A stretch of 64,000 nucleotides of DNA, from NCBI RefSeq assembly GCF_049274025.1, contig NZ_JBASRV010000077.1. One strand, 5' to 3'. The DNA is from Miniphocaeibacter sp012841535. GTDB lineage: Bacteria > Bacillota > Clostridia > Tissierellales > Peptoniphilaceae. Numbering within the stretch: the first letter of the stretch is position 1; every line of letters starts with the position of its first letter. The position numbers and the translations under genes are program-made. Positions 7,297-16,181 of the stretch are shown here, piece by piece. The notes under the pieces were generated by a model. That model worked only from the letters and a program-made list of their open reading frames with translations, searched no databases and was not told the DNA's origin.

Positions 7297-9073
7297 AATC
7301 AAGCTCATTAATTAATACCTTTTTCAAGAAATTACCTACTATATCAGAAAACCTGTTTATATTGGAAATATAGGCAAAATCATTGCCATATATCTTTTTT
7401 TCACTTGGAAGATCCTCTTCTTCGCCGGTAAATACACCTAGGACTATATTGTCGGAATTTCTACTTAAGAACACCTCTTTAGAGGAATCCTTAACGGCAT
7501 CTTCTTTTATATAATCCTTAGCTTTTTTATTAATGTTTCCAATGATTTTTAAATTTATTTTGTCGTTGGGCTTTCCATCACTTAAAACTATAAGAATTCT
7601 TCTTTCAAATTCTGTATTATTCATAAAATAACTAACAGTTTTAATAGCTAATCCATCTCTATTTGAACCAGAAGGTGTATATTCAAAAATATTTTGATTT
7701 TTGTTATCTGAATCAAAGTAGTCTCTAAAAATTCTTAATACTAAAACATTATAAAAATTATTAAAGGACATTACTCTAGTTGGAATGTTTAAATCCGTTA
7801 AGGATTGGGCAATTATAAAACCTTGTGAAGCTATTAAAGCTTGTCTTTCTATTTGAGAGGCAGAACTATCTAACAGGATATCTACTGAAACTGTACCAAT
7901 TTCATCCTTTTTTTCCTTATAAAAAATCTTATTGTTATTTATATATTTAGGTTTCCAAAGTAAAGATGGAACTAACTGACCATTTGTAGACAGGTGTCTA
8001 CTTTCGTTTAAATCTGTTAGAATTTCCCTTCTTATAACTTCCCTTAATTTAGTAATTGACCTTTTGTAGATTAAATAATTTTTATTAAAATGCTCTAAAT
8101 TTTCTTTTTTTATTTCCTGTTTTTCAGCTTCCCTAAACTGTTCGTTTAAAGTTTTTCCAAATTCTCCATTTGTAAGAAGTAACTGTATTCCATCATGTAT
8201 GCCAGTACATAATCTATTTTCCAATTTTAAGCTATTAGATTTATTTAATATACTTTTACCGTATACTTTTTCAGCTAGATCTTTTAAATAGTTATCTTTA
8301 GTAAAGTTTTCTGTAATAATATTATTTTCGTCTAATTCAGAGTCTATTTCCTTGTCTTCAAATAAAAAACTGGATTTATTAAATTCGGCAGCTTCAACTT
8401 CATCCTTATCTAGAATATTTAAATTTCTTTTTTTAAACTCTATTTTAGGTTTTAAATCCTTAGGTAGATTATCTTTTTCTTTAGCAGTTTTTAAGGATTT
8501 TTCTAAATTTTGTTCATAATTAATATTTAAATGAATATGAAAATGTCTTTTTATTATTTCATCTATTTTTAATATAAGGTCTGAAGTGTTTTCTATATTT
8601 TTTACATTCATAATGTCATTTAATAATAAAACAACCATTTGTCTAGTTTTAGGTACATGGGATAATTTTCTACTATAGTATGCATATTCTAATTCCTGGG
8701 CTAAATTTCTAGGTGGTCTAAATTTGTAATTATTAAATTTTTCTTTGGAGGTATAGTCTCTAAACTCTACTATTCCCGGTCTATATTTATCGTAGTAGGA
8801 CCAAAAATATTCCTCTAATATTAATTCAGTTATTTTATAATAATCGTCAGGATAGGGGTTGTCTTTAGTTAATACTGCCAAGAAATTATAGACTTCCTCT
8901 ATTTGAAATTTATTATAGCTAAAGCCGGCTAAGGCTGATTTATAAATGTTGATTTTATCATTATTTTCAAATTTAAAAATCTTGTAGTCTGGTATAAAAT
9001 TATAATTATCAGCAATGGTCCAAGTAATATTATTCATTCTATTAGTGCTTAAATCCATTAGATTATTTTCCAT
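7295..9073 (-). CDS. VWA-domain protein partner of MoxR-type ATPase
   Basis: A 592-residue soluble protein. Its C-terminal third is a von Willebrand A domain with the metal-ion site DSSAS at about residue 401, RVMSFNN at the next strand and LIVLSDGKPND as the third MIDAS region. The N-terminal 380 residues are helical, charged and unrecognised. Family knowledge: MoxR AAA ATPases with VWA partners (CoxE/CbbO-like) act as chaperones that remodel or metallate client enzymes. The ATG overlaps the stop codon of the upstream AAA gene (TAATG), so expression is coupled. The client is not evident. The divergent J-domain and zincin genes may be related. Confidence 0.82.
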   Translation of the reverse strand: MENNLMDLSTNRMNNITWTIADNYNFIPDYKIFKFENNDKINIYKSALAGFSYNKFQIEEVYNFLAVLTKDNPYPDDYYKITELILEEYFWSYYDKYRPGIVEFRDYTSKEKFNNYKFRPPRNLAQELEYAYYSRKLSHVPKTRQMVVLLLNDIMNVKNIENTSDLILKIDEIIKRHFHIHLNINYEQNLEKSLKTAKEKDNLPKDLKPKIEFKKRNLNILDKDEVEAAEFNKSSFLFEDKEIDSELDENNIITENFTKDNYLKDLAEKVYGKSILNKSNSLKLENRLCTGIHDGIQLLLTNGEFGKTLNEQFREAEKQEIKKENLEHFNKNYLIYKRSITKLREVIRREILTDLNESRHLSTNGQLVPSLLWKPKYINNNKIFYKEKKDEIGTVSVDILLDSSASQIERQALIASQGFIIAQSLTDLNIPTRVMSFNNFYNVLVLRIFRDYFDSDNKNQNIFEYTPSGSNRDGLAIKTVSYFMNNTEFERRILIVLSDGKPNDKINLKIIGNINKKAKDYIKEDAVKDSSKEVFLSRNSDNIVLGVFTGEEEDLPSEKKIYGNDFAYISNINRFSDIVGNFLKKVLINELD

Positions 9074-9987
9074 TACAATACCTTGAAAATATCTTCTTTT
9101 GTTAAATCGTTTTTAAAGAGACTATTAATAACATCTTGAATAATCTCCCTTTCAAAAAGATCAAAAGTTTTATTAACTAAGCTTATTTTTAAAGCTGACT
9201 TTATATTTAGTCCTATTTTCATTGCACCAATTGCAGCTATTAAACCTCTAATATCAATGGATTTTGAAGAGATTTCAGAATTCATACTCTTTTCTTGTAA
9301 GTCTAAAAATAATCTTATAAATAAGTCTAAAGCTTCTTCTTTTAAGTCAAAATCAGTAAGTAAAATATGTTTTAAAGTTTCTTTATTGGCCTTAGGCATA
9401 TCTATTATAAGGAAACGAGATACTAGGGCTTCATTTAATTCCTTAGTGCCGGCGTACCCATAATTCATTGTTCCTATAAACCTAGTGGCCTTATTTAAAT
9501 CTATTTTTTCATATCCTGGTACATCAATAATTCTTCTATAGTCAAGTAGGGAATGAATAACTGCTACAGAATCGCTTTTAGCCATGTTGACTTCATCTAA
9601 TATGCCAAAGCCACCATTTAGTGCTACATCATAAATAGGACCAGGTCTAAAGGTAACTTCATTGTCCTTAAAGGTATCTGTTCCGATTAAATTTGTACTG
9701 TCGGTGTTTACATGAAAGGATATATTCCAAGTAGGTCTTTGAAACAAGGCAGCTAAATTATCACTTAGGACATTTTTACCTGTAGCTTTAGGACCGCTAA
9801 GTAAGATATTAGAACCTTGAAGTATAGCGGTAATACTTTGTTCCCAAACCTCTTTTCCATAGTATTTATAGTGTGGTGTAGGTATACGGTTTATATATTT
9901 ATTATCTAATTGATTTTCTTTTCTAAAATCCAAGACTTTATCAATTAAGTCATTACTTATATTTTGTTCTCTTAAAAATTCTATCAT
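9073..9987 (-). CDS. MoxR-family AAA+ ATPase
   Basis: A 304-residue AAA+ ATPase. Walker A is GPKATGKN (65-72, with Asn in place of the usual Ser/Thr). Walker B is FGILDE (127-132). The sensor-1 region FIGTMNYGYAGTKELNEALVSRF ends in an arginine-finger-like SRF. This matches the CbbQ/NirQ/MoxR group. It is first in a two-gene operon with a VWA protein, the standard pairing. The promoter lies in the divergent intergenic space, and ATTCTCCTTT before the start carries the reverse-complemented RBS AAGGAGAAT. The physiological client is unknown. Confidence 0.87.
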   Translation of the reverse strand: MIEFLREQNISNDLIDKVLDFRKENQLDNKYINRIPTPHYKYYGKEVWEQSITAILQGSNILLSGPKATGKNVLSDNLAALFQRPTWNISFHVNTDSTNLIGTDTFKDNEVTFRPGPIYDVALNGGFGILDEVNMAKSDSVAVIHSLLDYRRIIDVPGYEKIDLNKATRFIGTMNYGYAGTKELNEALVSRFLIIDMPKANKETLKHILLTDFDLKEEALDLFIRLFLDLQEKSMNSEISSKSIDIRGLIAAIGAMKIGLNIKSALKISLVNKTFDLFEREIIQDVINSLFKNDLTKEDIFKVL

Positions 9988-10093
9988 TTAATTCTCCTTT
10001 TCAAAATAATTATAGCATAGTGAATTATTATATCATTTTATTAAGAATAAATTAATTATTTTATGGTATAATTATAATTATTTGGAGTATAGT
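9988..10093. promoter_or_regulatory. Divergent promoter region between MoxR and zincin genes
   Basis: A minus-strand TATAAT occupies 10009-10014 and a plus-strand extended -10 TGGTATAAT ends at 10072. Initiation therefore occurs in both directions from about 100 bp, and the two operons may share control (inference). Confidence 0.5.
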
Positions 10094-10483
10094 ATGGAAA
10101 ATTTAAATGAAAAATATACAATAGATGATGTTCATGATATGTTGGAAGAAATTGCCAGTACAATTCCTGAAGTTTTACTTGAAGATTTACAAGGGGGGAT
10201 TGTATTAATTGAATCTGCAAAAATGCATCCTAAAAGCATTAATAATACTTTGTATATTAATGGTGAATATGTAAGAAATCGTATGTACAATCTTATTAGG
10301 ATTTATTATGGGTCAATAATTAAAACTAGAGGACATCTACCTCGAGAACAATTTAAGGATAAATTGGAAGAGGTACTAATTCATGAATTAAGACATCATA
10401 TTGAATTTAAATGTAATGATTTTTCTTTAATTAAAGAAGATAAGGAATATATTAGAAAGTATTTGGAAAGGTATGGTAAATGA
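10094..10483 (+). CDS. Zincin-like metallopeptidase family protein
   Basis: A 129-residue protein with the metal-binding HExxH signature HELRHH at about 97-102, preceded by LEEVLIHE. This resembles the small cytoplasmic zincin-like family formerly called DUF1025. The ATG at 10094 has GGAG 6 bp upstream, while the in-frame TTG at 10082 overlaps that RBS and is rejected. The stop overlaps the next gene's ATG (ATGA), so the two are coupled. Proteolytic activity has not been generally shown for the family. Confidence 0.72.
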   Translation: MENLNEKYTIDDVHDMLEEIASTIPEVLLEDLQGGIVLIESAKMHPKSINNTLYINGEYVRNRMYNLIRIYYGSIIKTRGHLPREQFKDKLEEVLIHELRHHIEFKCNDFSLIKEDKEYIRKYLERYGK

Positions 10484-11298
10484 GAAAAATTTGGGGAAAA
10501 TTCATCTTAGGACTAGCTAATTTTTTAGAGATTTTAATAGGTGGATTAATAAATATAATGGAAGTTGTAGTAAGTGTAGTGTCACAATTAGGTAAGGCTT
10601 TACTTTCCTTGGTTTTTGTAGGGTGTAGTGCCTTCTTAATAGCTCCTTGGGTTATTGGTGGTGCAGGTGTTCTACTATCGCCCTATATAATAATTATTAT
10701 AGCATTTTTCGTCCTAGTTCCTATATTAGGAAGAAAATTTGTTAGTTGGCTACAGTATATTAATTTTTCAGCTGTAGAATTTTTAAGAAACTATGGTGAT
10801 TTTTTAATAAATAATAAGGAAAACTTTAAATCCTATAGTGAATTCTCTAAGGACTATAAAGATAGGAAGGAAAGGGAAGAAAGAGAAAGGGAAGAGCAAC
10901 AGCAAGCACAAAATGATTTTTGGGAAGAAATATTTAAAAACTTTTCACAAGGTAGTGGAGGTTTCCATTACTACAATATGAATGATGAAGATTTTAGAAG
11001 GACTTTTGGAGGCTACCAAGGTCAGCAACAAGGCTATGGTGGCTATGGTCAAGGCTCTTATACAAATCCTTTAAATGATTTTAAAACAAAGTATAAGGAG
11101 AGCTGTGAAGTGTTAGGAATACCAGAAGACACTAATATTTATGAAGTAAAAACAGCTTATAGAAAAATGGCTAAGAAATACCATCCTGATATTAATAAGG
11201 ATCCAGGTGCAACAGAGATGTTTCAAAAAATTAACGAAGCCTATGAGTTTCTTAGTGAAGAGAATATAAATAGATATAAACAAATGAATAAAAATTAA
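10480..11298 (+). CDS. Membrane-anchored DnaJ-domain protein
   Basis: A 272-residue J-domain co-chaperone. Two hydrophobic segments lie in the N-terminal 90 residues (about 35-55 and 62-82). A charged, Gln/Glu-rich linker (about 125-150) and a Gly/Gln/Tyr-rich segment (about 180-205) follow, and the J domain is at about 212-270 with the catalytic HPD tripeptide at 235-237. It is predicted to recruit and stimulate DnaK at the membrane. The C-terminal placement of the J domain is like DjlA-type proteins, although no other DjlA feature is evident. It is coupled to the zincin-like gene by a 4-bp overlap and followed by a terminator. Confidence 0.85.
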   Translation: MRKIWGKFILGLANFLEILIGGLINIMEVVVSVVSQLGKALLSLVFVGCSAFLIAPWVIGGAGVLLSPYIIIIIAFFVLVPILGRKFVSWLQYINFSAVEFLRNYGDFLINNKENFKSYSEFSKDYKDRKEREEREREEQQQAQNDFWEEIFKNFSQGSGGFHYYNMNDEDFRRTFGGYQGQQQGYGGYGQGSYTNPLNDFKTKYKESCEVLGIPEDTNIYEVKTAYRKMAKKYHPDINKDPGATEMFQKINEAYEFLSEENINRYKQMNKN

Positions 11299-11316
11299 TA
11301 TTTATAAATTCGAAAA

Positions 11317-11347
11317 TTCCAGCAGTAGATACTACTGGAGTTTTTTT
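11317..11347 (+). terminator. Terminator after the J-domain gene
   Basis: A 10-bp stem with one mismatch (TCCAGCAGTA / TACTACTGGA) and a short loop is followed by TTTTTTT. Confidence 0.8.
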
Positions 11348-11494
11348 GTGTTTATATTTAATAAAACTTTGAAAAATACAGTGTAATATTAAAAATAATA
11401 GACCTATTCCTTTAAAATACAAAAATGAATAAAAAATGAATTTTTATTAAATATTAATATTTTTAAATATTTATAAATTAAATATGGAAAAAAC

Positions 11495-11526
11495 GTGACA
11501 AATTTCTCTTAGAGGAGTACTATAAT
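11495..11526 (+). promoter_or_regulatory. Promoter of the V-ATPase operon
   Basis: GTGACA (11495-11500) is followed after 17 bp by TACTAT (11518-11523), with an overlapping TATAAT at 11521-11526. It lies 30 bp before the first V-ATPase gene. The intervening 150 bp back to the previous terminator are AT-rich with nothing else recognisable. Confidence 0.5.
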
Positions 11527-11554
11527 TTATTATGTGTTAAGGGCAGGAGATTAT

Positions 11555-11827
11555 ATGGATAATTTTATTAAAGAAATAATAGATTTAGATAAGTCAATTA
11601 ATAATTTAGATATTGACTTCAATAATAAAAAAAATGAGGGGCTTGTAGAATTTAATAAAAAAAAAGAAAAGTTATTTGATGATTATGAAAAAGATTATAA
11701 TTTCAAATTAGAGGAATATAGGAAAGAAATTGAAGACAGTATAAAAAAGAAGCAGTTGGCTTTAAAGGAGAAAAATAATAATCGCATTAATAATTTAACT
11801 GAGGCTTTTAAAAAAATAAAAGCTTGA
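11555..11827 (+). CDS. V-type ATPase peripheral-stalk subunit G/H-like
   Basis: A 90-residue, almost entirely charged coiled coil (Lys/Glu/Asn, heptad-like). It is the expected size for the small stalk subunit that pairs with subunit E in archaeal/bacterial V-type ATPases. The start chosen is the ATG at 11555 with AGGAG 5 bp upstream, because the in-frame GTG 21 bases earlier has no RBS. The first-gene position in the operon matches the NtpF/AhaH analogue of other bacteria. Sequence identity in this family is weak, so the call rests on size, coiled coil and position. Confidence 0.75.
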   Translation: MDNFIKEIIDLDKSINNLDIDFNNKKNEGLVEFNKKKEKLFDDYEKDYNFKLEEYRKEIEDSIKKKQLALKEKNNNRINNLTEAFKKIKA

Positions 11828-11874
11828 TAATTGAAAAAGTATTTGAAAAACATTTTTCAGAGGAAAGTGATTAA

Positions 11875-12894
11875 ATGGGTTCAGCAAAAGAATTCTCTGC
11901 TTTAAATAGTAAAATATCTTCTATGAAAAATTATCTTTTACAAGAAGAAGATTATGAAAATCTTATTAATTTCAAGAATATAGAAGAAGTTGTAGACTAT
12001 TTATTTGAAAGAAAATTTATTATAAATAGAAAATACAATTCTATAAATGAAATTGAATCAGATTTAAAAAAGAATAGATTAAACGTTTTAAATAAACTAA
12101 GTTATTTTTTATCTAAAAATTATAAGAATTTACTTGATTTTATTCTAGATAAATATGAAATAGAAGATATAAAGAAAGCAACTAGAAATATTGTTACAAA
12201 AAACAAAAACTTTTCTAGGGAAAGTTTAATTGTAAGAGATGACTTTTATGAAAGAGTAAGGGAAGAAATAACTTTAGAGGAATTTTATGAAAGCCTTAAA
12301 GAAACAAAATTTTATAAATATCTAAGAGGCTATAAAAACCAAGAAATTAGAGATTTGTTGTTTTTTGTAGAAATGTCTTTAGATAGAAATTATTATTCTA
12401 GTATTTTCTTTGAAAGTAGATGTTTAAATAAGGAAAATGAGAAAATTATTAAAAAGTTTTATGGACAGTTCATAGATTTATACAATTTAAGTTGGATATA
12501 TAGAGGAAAAAAATTCTATAATATTGAGCCGGTTATTATTTATAATTACACAATAATAGGAGGCGATTTATTTAATATTACAGATATTAAAAATTTATCA
12601 TATATGGAACTTGAGGAATTTGTCGATAGTATTTTAAAAACTAAGTATAGTTTTTTATTTGACTCTGAACATAATATAGATATTTATATGGAAAGGAGAA
12701 TTAATAGGTATTTATATTATGAATCAAAGGATTTAATAAAAAGTAATAAATTTAATTTTGAAAAGACTCTAGGAATAGTTGTAATGACCGACTTTGATAT
12801 TAAGGATATTGGCGCAATTCTAGAATCTAAAAATTATAATCTTAGCAGTAATGAAACTAGAAATTATTTAATTAGAAATATAGAAAGGAGTTAA
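11875..12894 (+). CDS. ntpC: V-type ATPase subunit C (central-stalk socket)
   Basis: A 339-residue all-helical protein of the V-type C/d family, which caps the membrane ring and docks the DF shaft. The N-terminal block (SAKEFSALNSKISSMKNYLL) and the repeated aromatic/charged helices with WIYRGKKFYNI at about 205 are typical. The RBS GAGGAAAGTG precedes the ATG. Subunit I follows after 2 bp. The order here (G/H, C, I, K, F, E, A, B, D) differs from the I-K-E-C order of Enterococcus ntp operons. Confidence 0.85.
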   Translation: MGSAKEFSALNSKISSMKNYLLQEEDYENLINFKNIEEVVDYLFERKFIINRKYNSINEIESDLKKNRLNVLNKLSYFLSKNYKNLLDFILDKYEIEDIKKATRNIVTKNKNFSRESLIVRDDFYERVREEITLEEFYESLKETKFYKYLRGYKNQEIRDLLFFVEMSLDRNYYSSIFFESRCLNKENEKIIKKFYGQFIDLYNLSWIYRGKKFYNIEPVIIYNYTIIGGDLFNITDIKNLSYMELEEFVDSILKTKYSFLFDSEHNIDIYMERRINRYLYYESKDLIKSNKFNFEKTLGIVVMTDFDIKDIGAILESKNYNLSSNETRNYLIRNIERS

Positions 12895-12896
12895 AT

Positions 12897-14837
12897 ATGA
12901 AATCTGAAAAAATGTTAATGATGAATATTATCGGCAATATTTCAGATATGGATAATGTTATATCAGATATAGTTGAAAAAAACTTTGTCCAGATAGTCGA
13001 TGCAAATGACCTAATATCCCATAGTGAATTTCTTTTTCCAATAAATGATGAAAATGTAAATATGGCAGTTGATTTTAATTATATTAGAAAATATAAATCT
13101 AAAATTAATACAAGGGAAGAAGAAAACAAATTAAATAGAATAAATGACTATTTAGAATTTAACTTAGAAAAAAACAAGGCAAAGCTAAAAAAATATAAGG
13201 AAAATGAAATTCAAGGTTATTATGAATTACTTCTTGAAAACACAGAAAAGCTTCAAGAAATAGATAGTAAAATTGCAGAAAAAAATCAACTTTCAAATCT
13301 TTTTTCTAAATTTAAAAATTTAAATATTAAAATTGAAGACTTGTATAATATGAATAACTTTAAATATAGGTTTGGAATTTTAGGAAAAGATGACAGATTA
13401 AAATTAAAGAAAAACTATGAGAATATTTTTGCTGCTATTTTTCATTTAAGTTCTATGGAAGAAGGAGAAGTGTATTTAATTATTTATCCTACAGATATGG
13501 AAGTTGATATAAACAGAACTTTAAGAAGTTTAAATTTCCAAGAAATGGTCTTACCTAAGAATTATTTAGGTACTCCTTTAGAAATTATAGAAAAAATAAA
13601 TAATGAAAAATTGAATTTATTAAATGAAAAAAACAACATTTTAAAAGAAATTGAAAAATTTAAAAAGGAATATTCTAATGAATTAAGAACATTTTTAATT
13701 GAAAAGTATAATAAATTAAATATAGAAAACTTAAAAAATAATATAGCCATAAGTGACCATTATTTTTATTTAGCTGGTTGGATTGGAAAAGGTGATAGTG
13801 AAAAATTAGAGAAGGAATTGAAAAGTAAGTATAAAATACTTATTCAATTTAATAATATGGATGACCATGAAGGAATTACACCACCAACCAAATTAAAAAA
13901 TAATGTTTTTTTTAAGCCTTTTGAGCTGCTAGTAAAAATGTATGGCACACCTAATTATGAAGAATTAGATCCGACTCCGTTTTTTGCAATAACCTATATG
14001 ATTTTATTTGGAGCAATGTTTGGAGATGTTGGGCAGGGTTTAGTTTTTGTCCTTGCAGGAATTCTCCTATCAAAAATTAAAAACAAGGATTTTGGTGGAT
14101 TAATAGTTAGATTAGGTTCTAGTTCGGTGATTTTTGGTTTTCTATATGGTTCATTTTTTGGACTTGAAACTGTTATTCCGGCCTTACTAATAAGACCTTA
14201 TGAAAGTATTAATACAATTTTAATTATGGCAATAGTAATGGGGATTATATTACTACTTATGTCCTATGGCCTAGGTATTTATAATTTAAAAAGAGAAAAA
14301 AACTTAGAGGAATTGGCTTTTGGAGAAAAGGGAATTACAGGGTTAATTCTTTACTTGCTTATTCTAAGTCTTGCTTTAAATTTAGCCTTATCTTTTAAAA
14401 TAATGCCAATAGAATTAAATGCCATTTTAATAGGACTTTGTATATTAATTATAGTATTGAAAAAACCACTAGCAAATAAATTACAGAAAAAAGAAAATTT
14501 ATATAATGGTGAGGCAGCATCTAGTTATTACATTGAAGGGTCATTTTCTATTATAGAAACTCTAATATCCATATTTAGTGGAACAGTTTCATTTATAAGA
14601 GTAGGAGCTTTTGCAATTAACCATATTGGTTTGTTTATAGCTTTTACTACAATTGGAAATATGATAGGTACCAAGGTGGGAAATTTAACTATGATTATAA
14701 TTGGTAATATTGTAATTATGGGTCTAGAGGGCTTAATAGTATTTATTCAATCTTTAAGGCTTGAGTATTATGAAATGTTTAGTAAGTATTATAAAGGTGA
14801 TGGAATAGATTTTATTCCAAGTAAAAATAAATTTTAG
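12897..14837 (+). CDS. ntpI: V-type ATPase subunit I (membrane stator)
   Basis: The 646-residue stator subunit that forms the ion half-channels beside the K ring. The N-terminal 330 residues are cytoplasmic with coiled coils (about 90-140 and 230-270). The C-terminal half has about seven membrane helices beginning at PTPFFAITYMILFGAMFGDVGQG, the most conserved block of the family. SFIRVGAFAINHIGLF near 560-580 contains the essential Arg on the ion path. Length and layout are normal. RBS AAGGAG. Confidence 0.92.
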   Translation: MKSEKMLMMNIIGNISDMDNVISDIVEKNFVQIVDANDLISHSEFLFPINDENVNMAVDFNYIRKYKSKINTREEENKLNRINDYLEFNLEKNKAKLKKYKENEIQGYYELLLENTEKLQEIDSKIAEKNQLSNLFSKFKNLNIKIEDLYNMNNFKYRFGILGKDDRLKLKKNYENIFAAIFHLSSMEEGEVYLIIYPTDMEVDINRTLRSLNFQEMVLPKNYLGTPLEIIEKINNEKLNLLNEKNNILKEIEKFKKEYSNELRTFLIEKYNKLNIENLKNNIAISDHYFYLAGWIGKGDSEKLEKELKSKYKILIQFNNMDDHEGITPPTKLKNNVFFKPFELLVKMYGTPNYEELDPTPFFAITYMILFGAMFGDVGQGLVFVLAGILLSKIKNKDFGGLIVRLGSSSVIFGFLYGSFFGLETVIPALLIRPYESINTILIMAIVMGIILLLMSYGLGIYNLKREKNLEELAFGEKGITGLILYLLILSLALNLALSFKIMPIELNAILIGLCILIIVLKKPLANKLQKKENLYNGEAASSYYIEGSFSIIETLISIFSGTVSFIRVGAFAINHIGLFIAFTTIGNMIGTKVGNLTMIIIGNIVIMGLEGLIVFIQSLRLEYYEMFSKYYKGDGIDFIPSKNKF

Positions 14838-14849
14838 GGGGAATGTAAT

Positions 14850-15272
14850 ATGTATTTTATTTTAGCATCAGCAATAATAGTAGTTATATTAACTATTAGT
14901 TCAGGAGTTTATTTAATATATAAAAACACCGATAATTCAAAGAAAAAAATCAAGAAAGCTTTAAAGATTAATTTATTTAGTTTTGTACCTTTATTATTAA
15001 TGACAATAGTTCTATTAGCACCTTCTTCTTCACTTGCAGCTACAACAGGAGCAACTGAGGTAAATGGCTTAGGACTTTTAGCAGCAGCTTTAGCTACTGG
15101 TATGGCCACAATTGGTACAGGCTATGCAGTAGGCGTTGTTGGTTCAGCAGCCTTAGGTGCCGTTTCAGAAGATCCTAAAATACTTGGTAAAACTATGATA
15201 TATGTAGGATTGGCAGAAGGGATACCAATTTACGGCTTAGTTATTTCTATCTTAATATTAGGAAAACTTTAA
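14850..15272 (+). CDS. ntpK: V-type ATPase proteolipid subunit K
   Basis: A 140-residue rotor-ring proteolipid. Two extra N-terminal hydrophobic segments (about 2-22 and 42-65, the second ending in an Ala-Ala-Thr stretch like a signal or helix end) come first. One classical c-type hairpin (about 70-100 and 113-138) with the loop GAVSEDPKILGK follows. The ion-binding carboxylate is the Glu in GLAEGIPIYG. This is the one-hairpin clostridial form, not the duplicated 155-160-residue NtpK. I cannot decide between H+ and Na+ coupling from the visible residues. It lies 12 bp after subunit I. Confidence 0.88.
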   Translation: MYFILASAIIVVILTISSGVYLIYKNTDNSKKKIKKALKINLFSFVPLLLMTIVLLAPSSSLAATTGATEVNGLGLLAAALATGMATIGTGYAVGVVGSAALGAVSEDPKILGKTMIYVGLAEGIPIYGLVISILILGKL

Positions 15273-15581
15273 ATGAAAAGCATAGCAATTTCAAATGAAT
15301 TAAATGTAATTTTAGGAATGGAGTTAGCAGGTATAGAAACAGGCTTTTCTGAAGATGAGGATGAGCTTAGAAGATTGTTTACCAATAGTATAGAAGATGA
15401 AAATAGAGGAATAGTTATTATTACAGAAGGTATTAATAATTTATTATCTGACTTAATCTTATCCCATAGGGAAAGAGGTAAATTGCCTTTAATAGTTACT
15501 ATACCTGGAGAAGCTGGCTTAAAAGATAAGGATTTTATTATGAAATATGTTAAGGAATCCTTAGGAGTAAAAATAGATTAG
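15273..15581 (+). CDS. ntpG: V-type ATPase subunit F (rotor shaft)
   Basis: A 102-residue Rossmann-like rotor subunit that sits with D in the central shaft. The pattern RGIVIITEGINNLLSDLI and LPLIVTIPGEAG is characteristic of the F/NtpG family. The ATG abuts the subunit K stop codon with no spacer, so translation is presumably coupled. Length is typical. Confidence 0.85.
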   Translation: MKSIAISNELNVILGMELAGIETGFSEDEDELRRLFTNSIEDENRGIVIITEGINNLLSDLILSHRERGKLPLIVTIPGEAGLKDKDFIMKYVKESLGVKID

Positions 15582-15590
15582 AGGTTAATT

Positions 15591-16181
15591 ATGCTTTTAC
15601 TAGAAAATAAATACGATCTTTTTAAAAAGATAACTTACGATAAAAAGTTGAATTTTTTCAATAAGGAACTTGAAGAGTATAATAAAACTTTAGCTAAAAA
15701 TTTAACTAGTTATGAAGAAGAGTTAAGAAAAAAATTTGATAAAAAGCTAAAAAGGGAAAAACATAAGCTTGAAATTAAAAAGAATGAAGAAATAGAACTA
15801 ATAAAAAATACGGAAAAAGAATCTGTCTTAAAATTAAGAGAAGAACTAATTGAGGAAATCTCAAAGGAATTGAAGGAAAAATACAGGGAATATACTAGGA
15901 CAGAAAAATATTTTGAAAATCTGAAAAGGGAACTAAAAGATTTTTTAGGCGATGAGAACAATACTATATTTTTATTAAAAGATGATATAAAAAGATTTGA
16001 CTCTAATATGGAAAGATTTGAAGTATTAGATGAATCAGAAATAGGTGGGTTTATTGTATTAAACAAAAAAGAAAATATTATCTACAATAATAGTATTAAA
16101 GAAGCTATTAAGGAAGATAGAAATACAATAGGCCTATATGTTCAAGAATTCATCAATAAAGTAGGTGATGAAATTGAATAA
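15591..16181 (+). CDS. ntpE: V-type ATPase subunit E (peripheral stalk)
   Basis: A 196-residue stalk subunit. The N-terminal 100 residues are a highly charged coiled coil that pairs with the G/H subunit, and the C-terminal globular part (about 115-190, ending YVQEFINKVGDEIE) binds the A3B3 head. The RBS is AGAGGT. The last codons overlap the start of subunit A. Confidence 0.85.
   Translation: MLLLENKYDLFKKITYDKKLNFFNKELEEYNKTLAKNLTSYEEELRKKFDKKLKREKHKLEIKKNEEIELIKNTEKESVLKLREELIEEISKELKEKYREYTRTEKYFENLKRELKDFLGDENNTIFLLKDDIKRFDSNMERFEVLDESEIGGFIVLNKKENIIYNNSIKEAIKEDRNTIGLYVQEFINKVGDEIE

Noticed and set aside
11534..11554. GTG start for the first V-ATPase gene
   Set aside because: It overlaps the RBS of the ATG at 11555 and would begin almost at the -10 box.
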